Shown here: in pieces, positions 49,661 to 57,120 of the stretch
How positions within the stretch are numbered: position 1 is the first letter of the stretch
Layout of the letters: each line of letters begins with the position of its first letter
Origin: JAPKZH01 sp963715635
GTDB lineage: Bacteria; Acidobacteriota; Aminicenantia; Aminicenantales; UBA4085
DNA length: 64,000 nucleotides
Assembly (NCBI GenBank): GCA_963715635.1
Contig: OY970261.1
Coordinates: forward strand, 1,054,001 to 1,118,000
Reading direction: 5' to 3'
The notes under the pieces: model-generated
Databases searched by the model: none
The model's input: the letters and a program-made list of their open reading frames with translations, nothing else
What the model was told of the DNA's origin: nothing
Program-made: the position numbers and the translations under genes

Positions 49661-52504
49661 ATGAGATTTTTTAAGAAAAACAGTCTGATGTTATTCTGCG
49701 TTGCGCTCATTTTTTTGGAGAGCAGCGAATTGCCGGCCGCCCAATCGGCTTCGGTGAAGCCTGTCGCGTTCGATTTAAAAGCAGGTCAGAATACGCAGCA
49801 ATTTTTGCTGTTCAATGAACTCGTCCAGTGCACGATCTCTATTGAATCCAGCCGGCTCATTTCCGATGAGGTCAAAGCTCTTCCGCAATGGCTGTCTGCG
49901 TTCAACCCGTCCTCTGAGCTTACCGTTCAAACCGATGCCGATTTCTTGCTGGATGTGATGTGGACCGGCTGGACGGCGCCCGGCAAAGTGGACAATGCCG
50001 ATAATCCCGCCGAACTGACTAAGCAGAATTTTCTGCTGACCGAGCATAAAATCCGCGAGCTGCAGGGTGGGGGCAAAGAGCTCGACCTTTTTTTCAGGGG
50101 CGTCCGCCGCATGCCGCTGGAGGTTTGTCTGACCTACCGGCTCGAGCCGGATGCGTTTTTTGTTAAAAGAAAATTGGCCGTGCGGGCGGCCGCGCCTTCT
50201 CAAGCCGCCGCCTCTCGTCCAAGTGCCCGCGCCTCTCACTTTCTTCGCTGGACCTGGCCGCGGCATGGGGTCATCCCAGGAAAGATCGATATCGTCAAGG
50301 CTGGCGGGTTCGGCCAGCCCTTCGCCTTTCAGACCGGCCCGGGCGGCTCATTTTTCGGCCTCGAGTATACGACATCAAATAATACCCTGCGCGCCCTGGA
50401 CAATGGGAAAAGCGAGCTGGCCTGCGGGCAAGAGATCGGCCAGCTCATCGGCGATTCCTGGATTGAGAGCGAATGGGTCGTCGAAGCCCTTGCGCCCGAA
50501 CCCTTTGTCAAAAAATGGTTCTGGAAATATGTGGACCGCATCCGTGTCGCCCCGCTCAAACCCTATATCCTTTACAACAGTTGGTACGACCTGAGGGCGC
50601 CGGAGTATGTGAAAAATCCGGAACGGAGCCTGACCGAAAAAAACCTCTTGACGACGATCGAATTTTTCCGGACACGGATGTTCGAAAAGCGAGGCTTGAG
50701 GCTGGATGCGTTTGTTTTGGATGACGGCTGGGACGTGTACCGGAGCGACTGGGTGTTGAATAAAGACCAGTTTCCTCGCGGTCTGACCCCTCTCGCCGAG
50801 GCGCTGAAGCCGATGGGGACGAGACTCGGCATCTGGTTCGGGCCGATCGGCGGGTACTCCAACCGGAACCTCCGCCTTGAATACATGAAATCACACGGCT
50901 ATGAAGTCGTTGGCGATCAACTGTGCCTAGCCGGCACAAACTATAAGGCGCTGCTCAAAAAGCGGACGACGGATTTTGTTCGCAACGACGGTGTCGGCTA
51001 TTACAAGTGGGACGGCATTCAATTCTCGTGCAGCGAGCCCAACCACGGCCATCCCCAGGACATCTATTCGCGCCGCGCGGTGATGGAATCCTTGATCGAA
51101 CTGGCCCGGGCCGTTCACGCGGAAAACAAGGATGCTTTTCTAAACGTCACCTCCGGCACCTGGCTCAGCCCCTGGTGGGTGAAATATGCCAATACCATCT
51201 GGATGCAGGGGTCGGACTACGGCTACGCGGATGTCCCTTCGATCAGCCTTAGGGACGGCGCGATTACCTACCGGGATTCTGTGCTTTATGACGGCCTGAT
51301 CCACCAGGACTCCTGGTTCCCAATCGCCAACCTGATGACTCACGGCCTGATCAAGGGGCACCTCCAAATGCTGGGCGGGAAGGAAGAAACCCTGGACAAA
51401 TTCACGACTGAGGTGCTGCTCTATTTCGCCCGCGGCATCGAGATGTGGGAGCTCTACCTCTCGCCGGACGTGCTGACGGAGGCTGAGTGGGATGCCCTGG
51501 CCCAAGGGATCCGCTGGGCCAAGGACCGCTTCGACATCTTGAAATGGACTGACATGGTCGGCGGAGACCCGGATAAATTCGAGCCGTACGGCTTTGTCCA
51601 TTTCGCCGGGACAAAGGGAATTCTGGCTGTTCGGAATCCCGGAATGGAACCCAATTCCCTTTCCATCAGATTGGGCGTTTCTTATGGCCTGGCGGGTGAT
51701 GCGAAAAACTTGGTCCTGGAGCGTGTTTATCCGAATCGATGGATATCTCCGCTGCTCTACCAGGCAGAGTCAAATGTTGAGCTTTCGCTCGAGGGCTATG
51801 AAACGGCCATCTATGAGGTCTATCCCTTGGAGGAGGCCAAAGAGCCCCTTGTCGCCGGGACGATTTTTGATGCGGCTATGAGTGGAAAAGACCGCTATAG
51901 GATTCAATGTTTCGATGCCGGCCAAGGAAGCAAGCTGTTCAACCCGCAGCTTGTCCGCTCCTTAAGATTCAGGGGAGCTCGGGTCGATCCTGAGCAATTC
52001 AAATTGGCCCAGCGGCCTATACTGAAGGCGGTCGCCGGGACGTCCTTTCAAGGGCAGGCCGGCCAGGGCCGGTATGTTGTTGGGGTGAAATTTATTCTTC
52101 AGTCGCCCGCCAAAGAGGGAGCCCTTGCTTTTTTGCTGCAGCAGTCCGGCGAGCCAACGCCCAACCGGAGGGACCCGGATGTCACGATTTTGTTCGACGG
52201 AAAAAAGGCCGAGGTCAAGACCGAAAATCAAAAGGGGAGCTGGAGTTGGTTCAAGATTAAGGTAAAGCCGGGGGCGCATTCGGCCCGGCTCGAGATCTCT
52301 CTTTCAAAGGATATGCAGGATTTTATGGGGAAGACATCGGCTTGGCTGGTCGCGCAAGAAAAGCCGCAACCCGAAGAAATCCAGCTAGATTTAAGAAACG
52401 AGATCACTTTGTCGCGGGCGATGCCGCCGCTGCCGTTTCCCGTCGGAGTGATTGTCAAAAATTATAAGATCGGGGAGACGGCCATAGAAATCAATCGGCA
52501 ATAA
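49661..52504 (+). CDS. Secreted GH36-like glycosidase (alpha-galactosidase clan)
   Basis: 947 residues, signal peptide SLMLFCVALIFLESSELPAA. N-terminal beta-supersandwich, then a barrel with RLDAFVLDDGWDVY (DDGW near 353), GIWFGPIGGYSN and GVGYYKWDGIQF, where the Asp of KWD (near 451) corresponds to the GH36/GH27-type nucleophile. Later come SGTWLSPWWVKYANTIWMQG and a C-terminal beta domain with another sandwich (VTILFDGKKAEVK). Substrate of the clan: alpha-galactosides or N-acetylgalactosaminides; not determined here. AAAAGGAGG precedes ATG 49661. Convergent with the DUF1080 fusion gene. Confidence 0.72.
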   Translation: MRFFKKNSLMLFCVALIFLESSELPAAQSASVKPVAFDLKAGQNTQQFLLFNELVQCTISIESSRLISDEVKALPQWLSAFNPSSELTVQTDADFLLDVMWTGWTAPGKVDNADNPAELTKQNFLLTEHKIRELQGGGKELDLFFRGVRRMPLEVCLTYRLEPDAFFVKRKLAVRAAAPSQAAASRPSARASHFLRWTWPRHGVIPGKIDIVKAGGFGQPFAFQTGPGGSFFGLEYTTSNNTLRALDNGKSELACGQEIGQLIGDSWIESEWVVEALAPEPFVKKWFWKYVDRIRVAPLKPYILYNSWYDLRAPEYVKNPERSLTEKNLLTTIEFFRTRMFEKRGLRLDAFVLDDGWDVYRSDWVLNKDQFPRGLTPLAEALKPMGTRLGIWFGPIGGYSNRNLRLEYMKSHGYEVVGDQLCLAGTNYKALLKKRTTDFVRNDGVGYYKWDGIQFSCSEPNHGHPQDIYSRRAVMESLIELARAVHAENKDAFLNVTSGTWLSPWWVKYANTIWMQGSDYGYADVPSISLRDGAITYRDSVLYDGLIHQDSWFPIANLMTHGLIKGHLQMLGGKEETLDKFTTEVLLYFARGIEMWELYLSPDVLTEAEWDALAQGIRWAKDRFDILKWTDMVGGDPDKFEPYGFVHFAGTKGILAVRNPGMEPNSLSIRLGVSYGLAGDAKNLVLERVYPNRWISPLLYQAESNVELSLEGYETAIYEVYPLEEAKEPLVAGTIFDAAMSGKDRYRIQCFDAGQGSKLFNPQLVRSLRFRGARVDPEQFKLAQRPILKAVAGTSFQGQAGQGRYVVGVKFILQSPAKEGALAFLLQQSGEPTPNRRDPDVTILFDGKKAEVKTENQKGSWSWFKIKVKPGAHSARLEISLSKDMQDFMGKTSAWLVAQEKPQPEEIQLDLRNEITLSRAMPPLPFPVGVIVKNYKIGETAIEINRQ

Positions 52505-52509
52505 ACATC

Positions 52510-52551
52510 GGGGACACGTACCGAATTCCAGAGAATTCGGAATATGTCCCC
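52510..52551. repeat. Short imperfect palindrome between convergent genes
   Basis: Arms GGGGACACGTACCGAATTC (52510-52528) and its partner (52533-52551) match at 15 of 19 positions. It fills the 54-bp gap between convergent genes and resembles the palindrome at 24121 only in GGGACA/TGTCCC. No T-run follows. Confidence 0.55.
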
Positions 52552-52558
52552 ATTTTCT

Positions 52559-54043
52559 TTACAGTTCTTTGACGTAGATGTTTCGGAAATATGGCGGAGA
52601 GATGCTGTCGTGGTTCTGGAGCCCGATGTAGCCCTCGAGGGCATAATCCTTGACCTTTCCGCCCGGCTTGGCATCCCAATCGAGGATCAATTTCCCGTTC
52701 AATTCGACCTTGAGGTGTTGGCCTTTGAACTCAATCTTGAAATGGTTCCATTCGCCGGTCGGCAGGGAGGCAGTCATCGTCGGCGCTTCGACATCATAGG
52801 CCGCCCCGGTCACATGGATTCCCTCGCCCGCGTCATAGATCTGGATCTCGAAGGAATGATAGATGTAGTCGTCGCTGGTCGGGACTTCGGGAACCCGGAT
52901 AAAGATCCCCGAGTTCGTCTCCTCCGTCGAGCACTTGAAGTCGCACTCGAGAATGAAATCTTTATACTTCTTGCCGTACCAGAGCAGGCCCATGCCGCCC
53001 TGGCCTTTGAGCACGCCCGCCTTCGGATCGACCTCGAAGTAGCCCGGGCCGTAATGGTTCCAGCCGTGTTTTTCGTAGCGGCCGCCGGCCTTTCGAAAAA
53101 TCTGCTCGTAGCCTTCGTAATAGGTGATGCTCTTGACATAGTCGATGCTTTTTTTAATGGCGGGGCTGGGGTTGGCGGCCTCTTTCTCGGCCTCGTATTC
53201 CATCGTCAGATATCCGTCATAGTCCTGCAGGGTCAGCTCGGCCAGGATGTCGTGCATGTTCGCTTTGCCGCTGCCCCAGGGGACGTCATCGGTAGCCGGC
53301 GGCGGGCCGTAGCCAGTGCGATCTTTCAGGTGGGTATCGATGATCCGGCCTTCGAGGAGTCTCAACGCTTCGAGCGGGTTGTTCATGCCCCGCATCCAGT
53401 GCCCGGTGTCGGCGCATGAGCCGATGCACTCATCACGGCCCTTGACGTGGTCGTACACGGTCTCGGGCTTGGCATATTTGTTGGGCTCAGGATGGTTATG
53501 GATGGCGATCTGAATATTATATTCCTTGACCATCTTCTCAAGGAGCGTGAAGTCGTCGTCCGCGGGCTCGGTCACGATCGTCCGGAAGCCCATCTTTCGC
53601 GCGAAACTAAAGACTTTTCGCATGCTCTCCTCGGTTGTGCCGATGTCGCAGACGCCGTAGGCTACGATAGAAACGCCTGCTTCCTTGAGCTTGGCTTTGA
53701 TTTTAGCTAGCTGCTCGTCCGTCAGGTTGTCGTCAAACTTGACGTTCGGGAATTCCGCTCCCAGGGCCTGCCCCGGATACGCCTGGGCATATTCCACGCC
53801 GAGCTCTTTGAGTTTTGCCAGCGTCTCCAAGAAACTGAATCTCCGGTAGGACCAGCACTGCACGGCGATGGGAAATTTCTTGATCCGGACATCCTTATAA
53901 TTTGTGCTCTCGACTTGTTTTTGGATCTCGGGCGAAAAATGGCGGATCTGCGGCGCCGCCGCCTGCTGGCCAGGCGCTATTTGAATTGCAAGAAATATTA
54001 GAAAAGGAACGGCCACAAATAGAATTAAAGATTTCCCTCTCAT
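52559..54043 (-). CDS. Sugar isomerase/epimerase fused to DUF1080 domain
   Basis: 494 residues, signal peptide LILFVAVPFLIFLAIQIAPG. Residues 55-305: xylose-isomerase-like (AP_endonuc_2) TIM barrel with a metal set consistent with the family, E159, H182/H184, D212, H238 and E282. Residues 320-494: DUF1080 concanavalin-like domain (GGMGLLWYGKKYKDFILECD, NSGIFIRVPE, GLQNHDSISPPYFRNIYVKE). In the recently described oxidation-elimination route, proteins of these two families perform 3-keto-glycoside elimination and the following hydration. Their fusion in one exported chain, next to a Gfo/Idh/MocA oxidoreductase, suggests both steps act in one enzyme. GAGGAGG precedes ATG 54043. Confidence 0.82.
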   Translation of the reverse strand: MRGKSLILFVAVPFLIFLAIQIAPGQQAAAPQIRHFSPEIQKQVESTNYKDVRIKKFPIAVQCWSYRRFSFLETLAKLKELGVEYAQAYPGQALGAEFPNVKFDDNLTDEQLAKIKAKLKEAGVSIVAYGVCDIGTTEESMRKVFSFARKMGFRTIVTEPADDDFTLLEKMVKEYNIQIAIHNHPEPNKYAKPETVYDHVKGRDECIGSCADTGHWMRGMNNPLEALRLLEGRIIDTHLKDRTGYGPPPATDDVPWGSGKANMHDILAELTLQDYDGYLTMEYEAEKEAANPSPAIKKSIDYVKSITYYEGYEQIFRKAGGRYEKHGWNHYGPGYFEVDPKAGVLKGQGGMGLLWYGKKYKDFILECDFKCSTEETNSGIFIRVPEVPTSDDYIYHSFEIQIYDAGEGIHVTGAAYDVEAPTMTASLPTGEWNHFKIEFKGQHLKVELNGKLILDWDAKPGGKVKDYALEGYIGLQNHDSISPPYFRNIYVKEL

Positions 54044-54082
54044 CGAATCCTCCTCTCATCACGCTAAATAGTCGTCATTGAA

Positions 54083-54242
54083 AGCAACGATGCAGAGTGG
54101 GTGGCGCCGATCGGGGTGCCCCACGCCCGGAACGAAAATATTTGCAGATAAGGTCCGATTTTTGAGATCCACGCCCATAGTCCCAAATATTTTCGTGAGG
54201 AGGTGGGGCTGGTCGGCGACAGGACCCACCCTGCATATTGCT
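54083..54242 (+). repeat. Family 3 inverted-repeat element, copy 3
   Basis: 160 bp. Ends AGCAACGATGCAGAGTGGGT and ACCCACCCTGCATATTGCT pair with few mismatches; inside, ACGAAAATATTTG pairs perfectly with its complement at 54184-54196. The right half reads GGCGACAGGACCC. It separates the oxidoreductase gene from the DUF1080 fusion. The copy at 56864 is in the opposite orientation. Confidence 0.75.
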
Positions 54243-54255
54243 ATCACCGACAACC

Positions 54256-55506
54256 TTATTTCCCCTTTGGGTTCCACGTCCCTTTGGCCACGGCCGGCAC
54301 GAACATGTCGAGACCCGGCGGTGGGAAGGGGATGGTGGTTTCCTTTTCCGCGCTCATGTAGGCCGTCATTAACAGCTCGGTGACATTGACGCCGTCGCTG
54401 AAATTCTCTTCCGGCCGCTTGCCCGCCAGGAACGACTGGACCATGTGGCGGTTTTCGGCGATGTAGCCGTACTCGGTCTCTTCGTTGGCCACCACCGGCA
54501 TGAGCCCGATCTCGGCATTCTGTTTTTCGACCAGGTCTTCGCCCTCCTTGCCTATGACGTTTCGGCTGAAGAAGACTTTGAGCCCGGAATCCAGCGTGTT
54601 GATCTGCAACGAGTATTCCGGCCCCAGCAACTCCATGGTCAGCCGCAGGCCGGCTCCGATATAGCACCAGGACGTCGTCGTTTCGACGATGACCTTTTTT
54701 CCCTTTTTATCTTTATACTCCACGAGAGACCGGGCAAAATCCTCAGCCGGCCTCTTGAGATAGTCTGTCTTGCCGCCGCTGTTCTTAGCCAGGATCGCCG
54801 CATAGTGCGGCTCCTGCCATTTCAGGCAATTCATGTAGGCCGTGACGCTGACGGGCTTAAGGACATTGCGCGGCGCGCCGGGCGGCGTCAGCATGAACCG
54901 GGCCTCTTCGACCGAGTGGCACATCATATCGTTGAGCACGCCGCCGCCCTGGAGCGTGCCCTCCCAGAACCAGGGCATGTGAGGCCCGCTGTGTTCCTCG
55001 GCGGCCCGGGCGAGATAGGGGGGACCGGATATGGCGGCGCCGCGTGCCCAGACGATTTCTTTTCCCCTGACGACGGCGGGCGCAAAGACCTGGTTTTCCA
55101 GGTAGCCGTCGAGGAGCTTGGCCTTCCTGGCCAGCTCGAGCATGCGCCGCGCTTCCTTGACATTTCGTCCCAGCGGTTTTTCGCAGGTGACGCCGACGAG
55201 CTCGCCCTTGCCCTTAAGGACCGCCTGGGCGATTTCCTCCATGACCTCGACGCGGGTGTAGTTGGGCGCACCGATCCAGAGCGCGTCAATGGCCGGGTCG
55301 GCGATCATATCCGTTATCGACTTATAGGGCTTTGCTTTGCCGACCTTGAGTTTCCGCGCCAGGGCGACGGCTTCACCCGCGCGTTTTTCGTCCGGGTCGA
55401 AAATGCCCAGGATGTCCGCGTCCCGGATGCCCACCCAGGATCGGATGTGAAAGCGAGCGATGAAACCGCCTCCGATAATCCCAATGCCTAAATATTTCTT
55501 TTTCAT
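54256..55506 (-). CDS. Gfo/Idh/MocA-family oxidoreductase
   Basis: 416 residues. N-terminal Rossmann fold with GIGIIGGGFIARFHIRSW (dinucleotide-binding), ADILGIFDPDEKRAGEA, and the family motif GVTCEKPLGRNVKEA with catalytic Lys of EKP. The C-terminal alpha/beta domain has HSGPHMPWFWEGTLQGGGVL and DMMCHSVEEARFML, where a His near the active site is expected. It should oxidise or reduce a sugar at the expense of NAD(P). Given neighbours, oxidation of a glycoside at C3 is the leading inference. Start ATG 55506 (AAGGGG upstream), 20 bp after the MFS gene; the frame's upstream extension only mirrors that gene. Confidence 0.85.
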   Translation of the reverse strand: MKKKYLGIGIIGGGFIARFHIRSWVGIRDADILGIFDPDEKRAGEAVALARKLKVGKAKPYKSITDMIADPAIDALWIGAPNYTRVEVMEEIAQAVLKGKGELVGVTCEKPLGRNVKEARRMLELARKAKLLDGYLENQVFAPAVVRGKEIVWARGAAISGPPYLARAAEEHSGPHMPWFWEGTLQGGGVLNDMMCHSVEEARFMLTPPGAPRNVLKPVSVTAYMNCLKWQEPHYAAILAKNSGGKTDYLKRPAEDFARSLVEYKDKKGKKVIVETTTSWCYIGAGLRLTMELLGPEYSLQINTLDSGLKVFFSRNVIGKEGEDLVEKQNAEIGLMPVVANEETEYGYIAENRHMVQSFLAGKRPEENFSDGVNVTELLMTAYMSAEKETTIPFPPPGLDMFVPAVAKGTWNPKGK

Positions 55507-55526
55507 AGTTAACCCCTTTTTTGTTA

Positions 55527-56747
55527 TTAAGCCTGCGCCGGCGTTTCGGCCGGGCCTTTCTTTTCCTTGAACAGCGCCACGAAGGCGACGGCACAGACAA
55601 GCGTCAGGACCGTCGGCACCCAGAAGACATTTCTCCAGTTCGTCACCTTTTCGACAGTGAAAAGACCCTGGATCCATCCCGAAAAATTGCTCCCGATGAA
55701 ACTGCCGAGTCCCAGGATGATGACGGCAATCAAGCTTTGGGCCGAGGCGCGGATGTCCTTGGGCGCGATCATATCCACGTAGATATAGGCGGCCGTGAAG
55801 AAGAACACGTAGCAGAAGCCGTGGAGAGACAGCGAAGCGACGACCAGCCAGGCGGGCGTCCCGATGACGAAGATGATATAGCGGAGCGGCCAGGCCAGGA
55901 CGCCAAGAACCATCGTTTTTTTGATGCCGTATTTGGGGAGGAAGTAGGGGAGGAGAAGGGCCATGACGAAGATTTCGGCAACCTGGGCGATGGTCATGAC
56001 GCCTGAAAGCCAGGATTCGGTCACGCCGACTTTGGGCGAAGTGAGGAAAGGCGCCGTCAGGACATAATAGAATTGAAGCTCCGTGGCGACAATAAAAGCG
56101 ATGATGGTGAAGACCAGGAAGTTCTTGTCCTTGAGCATCTTGATGGCCTCCAGGAAAGCCCAGGGTTTGGCGCCTTCTTTTTTCGGCGGCGTATGCGGAA
56201 GCCCAAAGGCCAGGAACCCCATGATGACTGAGAAAATGCCGGCCAGAAACAGCGTGTCTCCGTTGACGGCAATGGCCGAGACCGATTTGGCGGCCAGGCG
56301 CCATCCCACGAGCCCCCAACCCGCCGCAATCCAGCCGATCGTTCCCCAGACCCGGATCTTGCCGAAATCCTTTTCCGAGTTTTGAAGATTAATGAAAGCG
56401 ATGGAGTTCGTCAGGGCCAGCGTCGGCGCATAGATGAGGCAGTAAATGAACATCACCCAAATAATGGCCGAGTAGGATGCGACGGCCGAGCCCAGAACCA
56501 ACAGGATGCCGCCGGCGATCTGCATGAAGGCGATCACTTTTTGGGTGGGGAAGTAACGGTCGGCCAGCTGGCCGCCGATAAAAGGCGCGATGATCGTGGC
56601 GATCGGCAGCAAGCTGTAGATGAAACCGGCCTGGGGGCCGCTGAACCCCAGCGTATTGATCAAATAGGCCGAGAGCACCGGGAACCAGGAGCCCCAGATC
56701 GCGTACTCCAAGAACATCATGATGCCAAGGCGGAATTTTGCGTTCAT
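55527..56747 (-). CDS. MFS transporter, nucleoside:H+ symporter-like
   Basis: 406 residues, 12 membrane segments. The opening FRLGIMMFLEYAIWGSWFPV followed by TLGFSGPQAGFIYSLLPIAT and GGQLADRYFPTQK is characteristic of the NHS (nucleoside:H+ symporter) group, members of which often sit in sugar-oxidation loci in Bacteroidetes and Acidobacteria-type genomes. The same transcript encodes the Gfo/Idh/MocA enzyme, so uptake of a sugar or glycoside is likely. AAGGAGG lies close to ATG 56747; ATG 56765 is an alternative. Promoter at 56799-56827, and a family 3 element just beyond it. Confidence 0.82.
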   Translation of the reverse strand: MNAKFRLGIMMFLEYAIWGSWFPVLSAYLINTLGFSGPQAGFIYSLLPIATIIAPFIGGQLADRYFPTQKVIAFMQIAGGILLVLGSAVASYSAIIWVMFIYCLIYAPTLALTNSIAFINLQNSEKDFGKIRVWGTIGWIAAGWGLVGWRLAAKSVSAIAVNGDTLFLAGIFSVIMGFLAFGLPHTPPKKEGAKPWAFLEAIKMLKDKNFLVFTIIAFIVATELQFYYVLTAPFLTSPKVGVTESWLSGVMTIAQVAEIFVMALLLPYFLPKYGIKKTMVLGVLAWPLRYIIFVIGTPAWLVVASLSLHGFCYVFFFTAAYIYVDMIAPKDIRASAQSLIAVIILGLGSFIGSNFSGWIQGLFTVEKVTNWRNVFWVPTVLTLVCAVAFVALFKEKKGPAETPAQA

Positions 56748-56798
56748 ACCCTCCTTCCTTTTCATGAAGAATTCATTGGGGATGATAGGGCGAAGCCA

Positions 56799-56827
56799 AA
56801 AATATATAAATTTCGACGCTTTGTCAA
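56799..56827 (-). promoter_or_regulatory. Sigma70-like promoter of the transporter-oxidoreductase operon
   Basis: Minus strand TTGACA (56822-56827); 17 nt further TATTTT (56799-56804), or 15 nt further TATATT (56801-56806). Predicted start near 56792, about 45 nt before the ATG at 56747. Confidence 0.45.
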
Positions 56828-56863
56828 ATGGGCTCGGGGCAAGCGCTTCATTAAAGGAGAAGG

Positions 56864-56996
56864 GGGTCCTGTCGCCGACCAGCCCCATCATCCTCGCTGA
56901 AAAATTTGGGTATATATCCAGGACTGCTGAATTGACAGAATGTATCCCAAATTTTCGTCAGCTGCGGTGGCTGGGGCGCCCGGTCGGCGCCACCCC
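56864..56996 (-). repeat. Family 3 inverted-repeat element, copy 4 (opposite orientation)
   Basis: About 133 bp, reading GGGTCCTGTCGCCGACCAGC at its left end and CGGTCGGCGCCACCCC at its right; this is the reverse complement of the 54083 copy. The inner arms GAAAAATTTGGG and CCCAAATTTTC pair. It lies in the 373-bp gap between the divergent MFS and kinase genes. The rest of that gap holds the two promoters; no gene is seen. Confidence 0.75.
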
Positions 56997-57066
56997 ACTT
57001 TTTTTTAATCGCGCATTGCCCCTCGCCCGACAAAAAAAAGAAAAAATGAATATTACACGCTCTAGT

Positions 57067-57095
57067 TTGACTTCGGATGGGAAAAATATTATGGT
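57067..57095 (+). promoter_or_regulatory. Sigma70-like promoter of kinase gene 2
   Basis: TTGACT (57067-57072), 17-nt spacer, TATGGT (57090-57095). Predicted start near 57102, a leader of about 19 nt to ATG 57121. It resembles the kinase 1 promoter in -35 sequence, spacing and leader length. Confidence 0.45.
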
Positions 57096-57120
57096 AGAGT
57101 CACGGCAGGCAATCACGGCT

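Noticed and set aside
55527..56319. Upstream part of a 687-codon frame continuous with the oxidoreductase gene
   Set aside because: It runs through the MFS gene in another frame, is rich in Arg/Pro/Gly, and lacks any family signature; the true oxidoreductase start with SD is at 55506.
57091..57120. Upstream start (ATG 57091) for kinase 2
   Set aside because: The predicted transcription start is near 57102, and the paralogue at 3794 starts directly at the zinc ribbon MKCP; 57121 fits both.
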